DNA of 64,000 bases, taken from assembly GCF_000520015.2 (NCBI RefSeq), contig NZ_CP007044.2, positions 1,116,001 to 1,180,000 of the forward strand, written 5' to 3'. Source of the stretch: Chania multitudinisentens RB-25 (lineage in GTDB: Bacteria; Pseudomonadota; Gammaproteobacteria; Enterobacterales; Enterobacteriaceae). The first letter of the stretch is position 1, and each line of letters begins with the position of its first letter. This document shows positions 1 through 11,972 of this stretch, piece after piece. The position numbers were made by a program, and so were the translations under genes. The notes under the pieces are model-generated. The model made no database searches, had not been told where the DNA came from, and saw only the letters and a list, made by a program, of their open reading frames with translations.

Positions 1-579
1 GGTATTTACAGCAGCAACTCCAAGCTGAAACCGGAAGACAGTAAGCAATGGGAAGGGGGATTTGAAGGCTTGACTGGCCCGGTAACCTGGCGCGTGACGG
101 GCTACCAGAATGATATTGATAACCTGATCGATGCGACAAATGTCACCAACTACACCTATTACAACATTAGCAAAGCGACGATTAAAGGTGTTGAAGCAAC
201 AGCTTCTTTCGAGACTGGCCCACTGGTGCATCGGCTGGGTTACGACTATGTTGATCCACGTAACGGCAAAACCAATGAAGTATTGGAACGCCGGGCCAAG
301 CACCAGGTGAAGTATGAGCTGGATTGGCAGATTGATGATTTCGATTGGGCCATCACCTACCATTATCTGGGAGAGCGTTATGATACTGATTATGCGGTTT
401 ATCAGAAAGTGAAATTAGGCGGCGTTAGCCTGTGGGATCTCGCAGTTTCGTATCCGGTCACATCTCAACTGACAGTTCGTGGTAGAATTGGCAACCTGTT
501 TGATAAAGACTATGAGACGGCTTATGGCTACGTTACTCCAGGGCGAGAATACTACCTCACTGGAAGCTATACCTTCTAA
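1..579 (+). CDS. btuB: BtuB, TonB-dependent vitamin B12 outer-membrane receptor (3' part)
   Basis: This is the C-terminal 192 residues of the cobalamin/cobinamide transporter; the reading frame is open at base 1, so the 5' part lies outside the window. It takes vitamin B12 across the outer membrane with energy from TonB-ExbBD. The visible part is the last strands of the beta-barrel: alternating aromatic segments, the NLFDKDYET motif typical of TonB-dependent receptors, and a C-terminal SYTF ending in Phe, the outer-membrane insertion signal. Residue-level resemblance to E. coli BtuB is strong throughout. The 3' end overlaps murI by 56 bases, the same btuB-murI arrangement as in E. coli. The regulatory leader is not in the window. 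Confidence 0.97.
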   Translation, partial: GIYSSNSKLKPEDSKQWEGGFEGLTGPVTWRVTGYQNDIDNLIDATNVTNYTYYNISKATIKGVEATASFETGPLVHRLGYDYVDPRNGKTNEVLERRAKHQVKYELDWQIDDFDWAITYHYLGERYDTDYAVYQKVKLGGVSLWDLAVSYPVTSQLTVRGRIGNLFDKDYETAYGYVTPGREYYLTGSYTF

Positions 580-1387
580 AAGCACCGCGACACCACGCCC
601 AACGGTGCTGGTATTTGATTCCGGCGTTGGCGGTCTGTCAGTGTACCAGGAGGTTCGGCAGTTGCTGCCGGATCTCCACTATATTTATGCCTTCGATAAT
701 GTGGCATTTCCTTACGGTGAGAAATCCGAAGAGTTCATTGTCGCGCGTGTATTGGATATTGTCAGCGCGGTTCAACAGCGCCATCCCCTGGCGATCGTCA
801 TTATCGCCTGCAATACCGCCAGTACCGTTTCTTTGCCTGCGCTGCGTGAACGCTTTGCTTTCCCGGTTGTTGGTGTGGTGCCTGCCATCAAACCGGCGGC
901 CAAACTGACTGCCAACGGGATTGTGGGCTTGTTGGCGACGCGTGGAACGGTCCAGCGCTCTTATACCCATGAGTTGATTTCCCGCTTCGCGACAGATTGC
1001 AAAATTGAATTGTTGGGTTCTTCAGAACTGGTGGAGTTGGCAGAGGCCAAACTGCATGGCGAAGAAGTGCCGCTGGCGGCATTGAAGAGAATCTTGCAGC
1101 CATGGCTGAATATGCGTGAGCCACCGGATACGGTGGTATTGGGGTGTACCCATTTTCCTCTTTTGTCTGAAGAGTTGATGCAGGTCTTGCCGGAAGGGAC
1201 ACGATTAGTGGATTCCGGTGCGGCCATCGCCCGCCGTGCCGCTTGGCTTATCACTGCTCAGGAACGTTTGGTTTCAACTCAGGAAGATAATTTGGCCTAT
1301 TGTATGGCACTGAATGAAGCTACTGAGGCGTTATTACCCGTCTTACAGGGTTATGGCTTCAAATCGTTGAAAAAACTGCCGCTTTAA
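524..1387 (+). CDS. murI: Glutamate racemase MurI
   Basis: MurI converts L-glutamate to D-glutamate for peptidoglycan precursor synthesis in the cytosol. The 287-residue product shows the family signature VFDSGVGGLSV near residue 20 and the two catalytic cysteines in ACNTAS and GCTHFP. The ATG at 524 is chosen because the protein then begins MATLLQG, matching the E. coli start; an upstream in-frame GTG at 479 would add 15 residues read from btuB sequence. The start lies inside btuB, so translational coupling is likely. As in E. coli, the gene is followed directly by an rRNA operon. Confidence 0.96.
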   Translation: MATLLQGENTTSLEAIPSKSTATPRPTVLVFDSGVGGLSVYQEVRQLLPDLHYIYAFDNVAFPYGEKSEEFIVARVLDIVSAVQQRHPLAIVIIACNTASTVSLPALRERFAFPVVGVVPAIKPAAKLTANGIVGLLATRGTVQRSYTHELISRFATDCKIELLGSSELVELAEAKLHGEEVPLAALKRILQPWLNMREPPDTVVLGCTHFPLLSEELMQVLPEGTRLVDSGAAIARRAAWLITAQERLVSTQEDNLAYCMALNEATEALLPVLQGYGFKSLKKLPL

Positions 1388-1812
1388 ATAGGTTTTGATT
1401 AAACATTCGGCGGTCAGCAAGAAAATTGAATTTAAGGGTTGCGGCCGGCGAGGAACGCCCTATAATGCGCCTCCACTGACCGGGAACAACGGCGTCTTAT
1501 GATAAAGAAAGCCGCCCAGCCAGGAAGGGCCAACCCGGTGACCACACCGCCTCTTAACAGAGAAAAAAGGTTGACTCTTCAGCGGGAAAGCGTATTATCT
1601 GCCTCCCGCGTTACCGAGAAACAAACCGGTAACCACGCTCTTTAACAATTTATCAGACAATCTGTGTGGGCACTCACAAGACGATATCCAGCCACTTCGG
1701 TGGCAAAAAATATCAAGTCTTGAAGAGTGACCAAGCAGTAATTCATTGAAGTGAATTATTACAAACGTTAGTTTTCGAGCATCGCTGCACGTGTTACAGC
1801 ACATCAAGCTTT
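1388..1812 (+). promoter_or_regulatory. rRNA operon promoters P1 and P2 and leader (first operon)
   Basis: P1 has -35 TTGCGG at 1439-1444 and -10 TATAAT at 1461-1466 with 16-bp spacing, followed by a GC-rich discriminator (GCGCC) as expected for stringent control by ppGpp/DksA. An A/T-rich stretch just upstream could be an UP element. P2 has -35 TTGACT at 1571-1576 and -10 TATTAT at 1593-1598, also 16-bp spacing. A boxB-like hairpin (about 1609-1633) and boxA GCTCTTTAACA at 1637-1647 form the antitermination signal. Confidence 0.9.
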
Positions 1813-3354
<1,542 letters not shown>

Positions 3355-3439
3355 CCGAATGATATTGATTGCGTGAGTGTTCACAACAGATTGTCTGATA
3401 GAAGTAATGAGCAAAAGCGTCATAAAAGTACGGTGTCGT

Positions 3440-3515
3440 GTCCCCTTCGTCTAGAGGCCTAGGACACCGCCCTTTCACGGCGGTAACAGGGGTTCGAATC
3501 CCCTAGGGGACGCCA
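3440..3515 (+). tRNA. gltT: tRNA-Glu (TTC) in the 16S-23S spacer
   Basis: A 76-nt cloverleaf with anticodon TTC in CCTTTCACGG, T-loop GGTTCGAATCC and an encoded CCA end. Its place in the 16S-23S spacer matches the Glu-type rRNA operons of E. coli. A second boxA (TGCTCTTTAACA, 3611-3622) lies between this tRNA and the 23S gene. Confidence 0.99.
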
Positions 3516-3770
3516 ACTGCTTGCGACCATCCCGGTGAAAGCGGCGGTCTCGGTATCGTGACGATACCTTAAATATCTCAAAGCTGACTTGCGAGTCAGG
3601 CTTGAGATATTGCTCTTTAACAATCTGGAACAAGCTGAAAATTGAAACCTGACAGCTGAAACTTATCCCACCGTAGAGTTATGGGGATAAGGAGTACCCT
3701 GTCAGAGAGTCTCTCAAATGTTTACAGCACGATGTGTTCTCTGTTTACAGAAGACACCTTCGGGTTGTGA

Positions 3771-6679
<2,909 letters not shown>

Positions 6680-6797
6680 ACAACACCGAAGGTGTTTTGT
6701 TGAGAGACAAGAGAGTAGTGAGTTTTGATATTCAGCGATGTTCCCGGATTGGATTGACTGGCTTTACGAAAGTGAAGCGGGTTGATTAAATGGAATT

Positions 6798-6917
6798 TGC
6801 CTGGCGGCAATAGCGCGGTGGTCCCACCTGACCCCATGCCGAACTCAGAAGTGAAACGCCGTAGCGCCGATGGTAGTGTGGGGTCTCCCCATGCGAGAGT
6901 AGGACACTGCCAGGCAT
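6798..6917 (+). rRNA. rrf: 5S ribosomal RNA
   Basis: A 120-nt 5S rRNA starting TGCCTGGCGG and ending CCAGGCAT, nearly identical to E. coli 5S. Confidence 0.98.
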
Positions 6918-6928
6918 CAAATTTGTGT

Positions 6929-7004
6929 GCTGATATGGCTCAGTTGGTAGAGCGCACCCTTGGTAAGGGTGAGGTCCCCAGTTCGACTCTGGGTATCAGC
7001 ACCA
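6929..7004 (+). tRNA. thrV: tRNA-Thr (GGT)
   Basis: A 76-nt tRNA with anticodon GGT in CCTTGGTAAGG and encoded CCA. It lies between two 5S genes, the arrangement seen after the E. coli rrnD 5S gene (rrfD-thrV-rrfF). Confidence 0.98.
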
Positions 7005-7051
7005 CTTTACTAAAGTAGTTTAGAAGTTCGGCAAAAAAGAATTAAAGAATT

Positions 7052-7171
7052 TGCTTGGCGGCAATAGCGCGGTGGTCCCACCTGACCCCATGCCGAACTC
7101 AGAAGTGAAACGCCGTAGCGCCGATGGTAGTGTGGGGTCTCCCCATGCGAGAGTAGGACACTGCCAAGCAT
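7052..7171 (+). rRNA. rrf: 5S ribosomal RNA (second, distal copy)
   Basis: A second 120-nt 5S gene in the same operon. It differs from the first by a compensated pair in helix I: position 4 is T (7055) and position 116 is A (7167), where the proximal copy has C (6801) and G (6913). Confidence 0.97.
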
Positions 7172-7182
7172 CAATTAAGCTG

Positions 7183-7210
7183 AAAGGCCATCCTTAGGGA
7201 TGGCCTTTTT
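7183..7210 (+). terminator. Rho-independent terminator of the first rRNA operon
   Basis: Stem GGCCATCC/GGATGGCC (7186-7193 and 7198-7205) with a 4-nt loop and a following T run. Confidence 0.92.
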
Positions 7211-7285
7211 GCATTGTATTCTTTGGTGGATTATCCTTCGCCTTATTAATTAAAGGGTGACGTGGAGGCGGAAATCTTCTCCTCC

Positions 7286-7348
7286 AAGGCAAGCTTCACT
7301 ACAAACCACTGTATAGAACCGCACGGCGGTATGCGATGAGCTTGCCTT
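7286..7348. repeat. Inverted repeat between the rRNA operon and the GH3 gene
   Basis: A 10-bp arm at 7286-7295 (AAGGCAAGCT) is exactly complementary to 7339-7348, and the loop holds a smaller palindrome, ACCGC-ACG-GCGGT, at 7318-7330. It lies just downstream of the GH3 stop on the minus strand, so it may end that transcript, but no long T run follows. Confidence 0.4.
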
Positions 7349-7363
7349 CTTTCACTCTGAAAA

Positions 7364-9403
7364 TTACAAACTCATCCCTGCATGAATTGGGTAAAGTGGA
7401 TCGGCAGAGTCATGCGGTGCATCCTCTTTCTGTTGCAAGACAGCATCCCAGCTTGAGGGGAGTTCAAATGGTAATCTGCCCTCAGGTTTCACTTTACCAC
7501 TAATGATATCGAAGAGTGTGGCATCAGAACTGCCAAAGTTTGCCAATAAAACGTCTGTTTTATCCACGATATTAGTCAGTATTGCAGGGCGGTCAAGATA
7601 GATAGAAGTGATGGTTGGTATGCCTTGATGTTTGATCTGTTTGATGATTTGGTAATCATCACTGCCGCTGTAGATACCTGCTTTTTCATCTAATACCACG
7701 CTTTCCTGGTCATCAAACCCCAACTGCCCGAAATGAACAGAGCCAAACGGATAATGCGGATCGGTTTGGTAAGGGGCATCCACGCGAACGATTGCGATAT
7801 CCGCCGCTTCTAGCGTAGTGACAACGGTTAAGCCATATCTGGCCGCTACCTCAGCGTTGACGTTGTGTAGAAAAGCCTTTTTACCAGTGAGTGACATAGG
7901 GAGCAGGTCACTGTCGTTTTTCAGCAAGACATGTGAACGGCTCTGTGCGTCAGTGGCTTGCTGTTGGAAATCATCATTCCCAACAAGTGTTGCGGCCGTA
8001 GTTTCATCAACGTAGGGATCTTCAAACAACCCAAGGGAGAATTTTTGTTTCAGGAGCCTTACAACGGATGCATTGATACGTTCCTCCGTTATTTGCTGTT
8101 CCTCTATTGCAGCAATGAGGGCTACTGGGTCGCTGGTTCCACCAAACTGATCGATACCGGCATCCACGGCTTTAACAATGCGCTCCTGGCGGCTCAAATG
8201 CTCAACTCCCCAGGGCATACCGATAGGAACAATTGCAAAAGGAGAAATACCTGTAGCGACTTCGGCATCGCTCATGCCAGTAATACATGTATCCTCACAG
8301 TCTGAAAGAATGGCCCAATCACTTAGGATGACGCCATCAAAGGCGTAACGGCCGCGAAGAATTTCCGTCAGAATTTGTTTATTAAAGCCAAAACCAACGG
8401 ACTCAATGAGAGTTCCTTTATACCAAAGATCGACTGGTTGTCCGTAGTAGGGCATAACTGCGGCGACTTTCGCTGCAAATGCGCCTTCAAAGGGCAACAG
8501 GTGATATTCAAAAGCATCTGCTGGATAAACTTGTTCTTTACCGTAAGCATTGTGTGGGTCCAAACCATTTAATTGTGGCCCACCGCCAGAGAAATGTTTT
8601 ACTACGGTAATGACACTGTCTTTATTCAAACCAGTATTACCGTTTTGAAAGCCCTCAATATAGGCTTGTGTCATCCTTTTCGAGATTTGGTTATCTTCAC
8701 CGAACGTTCCGTTAATTCGTCCCCAGCGCGGTTCTGTTGCCAAATCTGCTTGAGGTGATAAAGCCATTTGAATTCCGACTGCCCGATATTCTCTGCGGGC
8801 TATATCACCGAATTTTTTCATTAGTTCAACATCATCAAGCGCTGCAAATCCCAGCGTTTCTGGCCATTGAGAAAAACTGCCGGCAACAACGCTGGTTGCA
8901 TTCGGGTCATTGGTAAAATGATTTCGGGGGTCGGTACTGATGATGATGGGGATTCCGAGGCGGGTTCCTTCGGCGATTTGCTGTATTTGGTTATTATCAT
9001 GAGATATGTAATTAGGATTACCAGCCATGCGTGTGATAAACGTATTCACAGCATTATCGATGATATCTTTTTTAGCGGCTTCAGTATTGACGCGTTCTGC
9101 AGTGAGCGGCAATGTTCCATGCATCATGAGCCCGGCTTTTTCTTCCGTAGTCATCAACGACGCCAGATTGTTTGCTCGGGTTGTTATATCAAGACGCCAA
9201 TCTTCATAAGGATCGAGCTTATTGTTTTTGTTAAGATCTTTGAATTTCAGGTTATTGACCGTTAATAATTTTACATCCCGGTAGCCTAATTTTGCTTGCT
9301 TGGGGTCGTCTGTGTTGATCGTATCGTTATCAGAACATCCACCAAGACTTAACGCTATAAAACTGGCCAAAGACATTACAGTAGCGATTTTTCCTATTTG
9401 CAT
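7364..9403 (-). CDS. Glycoside hydrolase family 3 lipoprotein (beta-glucosidase type)
   Basis: A 679-residue GH3 enzyme that should remove terminal beta-linked glucose (or a similar sugar) from oligosaccharides. The N-terminus is a lipoprotein signal with lipobox LGGC (Cys 23), so it is probably membrane-anchored in the periplasm or outer membrane. Residues 55-70 (DLNKNNKLDPYEDW) form an EF-hand-like calcium loop seen at the start of some GH3 proteins. The (beta/alpha)8 domain holds the KHF motif (269-271) and the SDW nucleophile motif with Asp 362; the C-terminal alpha/beta domain ends near EGRLPFELP. The start has GGAG nine bases upstream. It stands alone, facing away from actP. The exact sugar cannot be read from the sequence. 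Confidence 0.87.
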   Translation of the reverse strand: MQIGKIATVMSLASFIALSLGGCSDNDTINTDDPKQAKLGYRDVKLLTVNNLKFKDLNKNNKLDPYEDWRLDITTRANNLASLMTTEEKAGLMMHGTLPLTAERVNTEAAKKDIIDNAVNTFITRMAGNPNYISHDNNQIQQIAEGTRLGIPIIISTDPRNHFTNDPNATSVVAGSFSQWPETLGFAALDDVELMKKFGDIARREYRAVGIQMALSPQADLATEPRWGRINGTFGEDNQISKRMTQAYIEGFQNGNTGLNKDSVITVVKHFSGGGPQLNGLDPHNAYGKEQVYPADAFEYHLLPFEGAFAAKVAAVMPYYGQPVDLWYKGTLIESVGFGFNKQILTEILRGRYAFDGVILSDWAILSDCEDTCITGMSDAEVATGISPFAIVPIGMPWGVEHLSRQERIVKAVDAGIDQFGGTSDPVALIAAIEEQQITEERINASVVRLLKQKFSLGLFEDPYVDETTAATLVGNDDFQQQATDAQSRSHVLLKNDSDLLPMSLTGKKAFLHNVNAEVAARYGLTVVTTLEAADIAIVRVDAPYQTDPHYPFGSVHFGQLGFDDQESVVLDEKAGIYSGSDDYQIIKQIKHQGIPTITSIYLDRPAILTNIVDKTDVLLANFGSSDATLFDIISGKVKPEGRLPFELPSSWDAVLQQKEDAPHDSADPLYPIHAGMSL

Positions 9404-9756
9404 TGCTTTATCTCCATTTTAGTGACGAAACAGTAAGAAACAGGCAACGACCTGCATCAGATTTTTTTCCCCAAAAAACAATGAAATAGTTTTGATAATT
9501 TCCAATAGAAAATATGCCGAAGCCGTGACGATGATGAAAATTTATTTTTTTCGAACTATAAAATAATTATCTGGTGAGATATGAGATGAGATTCAATATT
9601 TGGACAATTATCTTGCAGGATTTAATGAATACTTTGAGGTGCTACGAAGTTTTACGCGTAGAAATGGTGATTTTTGATGTTGTAACACGTAATTTTGCGC
9701 GGAAATAATTTAGAGATAAAAAATATATCTCTATTTAAAATTGTCTCTATAGTGAT
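9404..9756. other. AT-rich intergenic region upstream of the GH3 gene
   Basis: No open frame or RNA gene seen. Very AT-rich, and presumably holds the GH3 promoter (minus strand); no operator was recognised. Confidence 0.5.
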
Positions 9757-9764
9757 TTTTTGAA

Positions 9765-9787
9765 AAAGGCTCCCAGAAGGAGCCTTT
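9765..9787 (-). terminator. Rho-independent terminator of acs-yjcH-actP
   Basis: Perfect 9-bp stem AAAGGCTCC/GGAGCCTTT with a 5-nt loop. On the minus strand it is followed by a T-rich run, 15 bases beyond the actP stop. Confidence 0.85.
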
Positions 9788-9801
9788 GGTAATCAGTCAG
9801 G

Positions 9802-11454
9802 CTAGTGATTCGCGCTTTGAGAGATACCTAACCCGGTCTGTGAACGGACAAACTGGGAACGGAAGCGTTCGCGTTCTTGTTGTCCAGCGAGGGAGCTATC
9901 GGTAACTGAGAATAACCAGGTGCCAACAAACGCGATTAGCATTGAAAATAGTGCTGGGTACTCATAGGGATAAATAGGTTTAGCGTGGCCGAGGATTTGC
10001 ACCCAGATGGTTGGCCCGAGGATCATCAGGATCACTGCGGTCAGCAGGCCGAGCCAGCCACCGATCATTGCCCCGCGGGTTGTGAGGCGTGACCAGTACA
10101 TGGAAAGGATGATAATCGGGAAATTGCAGCTGGCGGCGATGGAGAACGCCAGGCCAACCATGAAGGCAATATTCTGTTTCTCAAACAAAATACCCAGAGC
10201 AATAGCAACAACTCCCAATAGTAATACGGTGATTTTTGAGACTTTGAGTTCATCTCGCTCAGTCGCTTTACCATTTTTGATGACGTTGGCGTACAAATCG
10301 TGGGAAACCGCAGACGCACCAGCCAAGGTTAGCCCGGCCACCACCGCCAAAATAGTAGCGAACGCCACGGCGGAGATAAAACCAAGGAAGAAGTTTCCGC
10401 CCACGGCGTTTGCCAGATGAACTGCGGCCATATTGTTCCCACCCAGCAGTGCCCCACTGGCATCCTTGAATGCAGGGTTAGCACTGACCAGTAAGATTGC
10501 GCCGAAGCCGATGATAAAGGTCAGAATGTAGAAATAACCGATAAAGCCAGTCGCATAGAACACACTTTTGCGCGCTTCTTTAGCATCACTGACCGTAAAG
10601 AAACGCATCAGGATATGTGGCAAACCGGCGGTACCAAACATCAGAGCCAGGCCTAAAGAGAGCGCTGAGATCGGATCTGAAACCAAACCACCCGGGCTCA
10701 TGATGGCAAGCCCTTTCGGATGCACTTTTACGGCTTCGGCAAACAGAACATTGAAATCAAAGTTTACCGATTTCATCACCATTAATGCCATAAAGCTGGC
10801 ACCGGCTAGCAGCAGAACCGCTTTGATGATTTGCACCCAGGTAGTGGCCAGCATGCCGCCGAATAAGACGTACAGTACCATCAAGATACCGACCAGTATG
10901 ACGGCAACGTGATAATTAAGGCCAAACAGCAGCTGGATCAGCTTGCCTGCACCGACCATCTGAGCGATCAGATACAGCGCTACAACCACCAGTGAGCCAC
11001 AGGCTGAAAGGGTACGGATGGGTTTCTGTTTAAGCCGGTAAGAAGCCACATCGGCGAAGGTATAGCGGCCGAGGTTACGCAACCGTTCAGCAATCAGGAA
11101 CAGAATAATTGGCCAACCAATCAGGAAGCCGATGGAATAAATCAGGCCATCATAACCGGAGGTGTATACCAGAGCCGAAATACCGAGGAACGATGCCGCA
11201 GACATAAAATCACCGGCAATGGCCAGCCCGTTCTGAAACCCGGTAATACGTCCACCCGCCGTATAATAATCGCCACGCGAGCGGGTGCGTTTGGAAGCCC
11301 AGTAAGTGATATACAGTGTGGCTCCTACAAAGAGCAGGAACATGATAATGGCCTGGATGTTCAGTGGTTGGCGTTGTACTGCGCCGCCAATTGCATCGGC
11401 CTGGCTCAGGTTGGGCAATGCCAGCAGGGTGATAACTGATATCAGGCGCTTCAT
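9802..11454 (-). CDS. actP: Acetate/glycolate:cation symporter ActP
   Basis: A 550-residue sodium:solute symporter family permease that takes up acetate and glycolate through the inner membrane. It begins with a cleavable-looking leader (MKRLISVITLLALPNLSQADA) and then about 13 hydrophobic segments; the stretch DYYTAGGRITGFQNGLAIAG and the rest align closely with E. coli ActP (549 residues). It is last in acs-yjcH-actP, and its start overlaps the yjcH stop by 4 bases (11451-11454), so the two are translationally coupled. It supplies acetate to the acetyl-CoA synthetase encoded upstream. Confidence 0.96.
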   Translation of the reverse strand: MKRLISVITLLALPNLSQADAIGGAVQRQPLNIQAIIMFLLFVGATLYITYWASKRTRSRGDYYTAGGRITGFQNGLAIAGDFMSAASFLGISALVYTSGYDGLIYSIGFLIGWPIILFLIAERLRNLGRYTFADVASYRLKQKPIRTLSACGSLVVVALYLIAQMVGAGKLIQLLFGLNYHVAVILVGILMVLYVLFGGMLATTWVQIIKAVLLLAGASFMALMVMKSVNFDFNVLFAEAVKVHPKGLAIMSPGGLVSDPISALSLGLALMFGTAGLPHILMRFFTVSDAKEARKSVFYATGFIGYFYILTFIIGFGAILLVSANPAFKDASGALLGGNNMAAVHLANAVGGNFFLGFISAVAFATILAVVAGLTLAGASAVSHDLYANVIKNGKATERDELKVSKITVLLLGVVAIALGILFEKQNIAFMVGLAFSIAASCNFPIIILSMYWSRLTTRGAMIGGWLGLLTAVILMILGPTIWVQILGHAKPIYPYEYPALFSMLIAFVGTWLFSVTDSSLAGQQERERFRSQFVRSQTGLGISQSANH

Positions 11455-11762
11455 TGCTGCACCTCACGCAGAATTTCGGCGTTCAGACGATCAAATTCGC
11501 CGTTAGCGCGGTAAACATAAATCCCGGTTGAGACGAAAGAGATGACGATAAGCCCAACACCAATGGGTATCCCGCGGGTAATCGTCGAACCTGCCGCAAG
11601 CGGTGTACCCAACCAGTGTGGATCGAAGGCAATTAAGAAAATAAAGCCAACGTATAACGTCAGTATGATCAACGAAAGGAGCCAGGCGAAACGGCTGCGT
11701 TTTTGCACCAGCTCTTTGAAACGCGGGTTTTCCTCAATCTCTTGATAAATGTTGTCATGCAT
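11451..11762 (-). CDS. yjcH: DUF485 inner-membrane protein YjcH
   Basis: A 103-residue protein with two transmembrane segments (about 24-46 and 60-83). It matches E. coli YjcH, a DUF485 member always found with actP; it may be an accessory subunit of the transporter, but its function is not settled. The start is set at MHDNIYQ because that matches E. coli and has GGAGAG at the right distance; a longer frame up to 11792 would add 10 residues. It lies 210 bases after acs and overlaps actP by 4 bases. Confidence 0.93.
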   Translation of the reverse strand: MHDNIYQEIEENPRFKELVQKRSRFAWLLSLIILTLYVGFIFLIAFDPHWLGTPLAAGSTITRGIPIGVGLIVISFVSTGIYVYRANGEFDRLNAEILREVQQ

Positions 11763-11799
11763 CCAAGTCTCTCCAATAGGTATTATTAGCATGCCACGC

Positions 11800-11922
11800 C
11801 ATACCCTTCATCTTTCAAGTTGCTGCTGTGTGGACGGCTTTTGTTACCCCAGTCTCTTAATTGGCATCAGCGGCTGGGATTTGTTTTATTGCCGTCCTGC
11901 GACATCTTGAAATCTATTGAGC
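11800..11922. repeat. Diverged ERIC element between acs and yjcH
   Basis: About 123 bp. The two ends are imperfectly complementary: the left end has ACCCTTCATCTTTCAAGTTG and the right end CATCTTGAAAT. A central ACCCCAGTCTCTTA corresponds to the ERIC core CCCCAGTCACTTA, and TTGCCGTCCTGCGAC to the right-hand ERIC segment. It lies inside the acs-yjcH transcript. Confidence 0.65.
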
Positions 11923-11924
11923 AT

Positions 11925-11960
11925 CAAGCCGTTCCCCGGTGATTACAGATGAACGGCTTG
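11925..11960. repeat. Stem-loop downstream of acs
   Basis: Perfect 10-bp inverted repeat CAAGCCGTTC/GAACGGCTTG with a 16-nt loop, 13 bases beyond the acs stop. No T run, so it is more likely an mRNA-stabilising or processing hairpin than a terminator. Confidence 0.55.
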
Positions 11961-11972
11961 TAGGCGTGCAAA

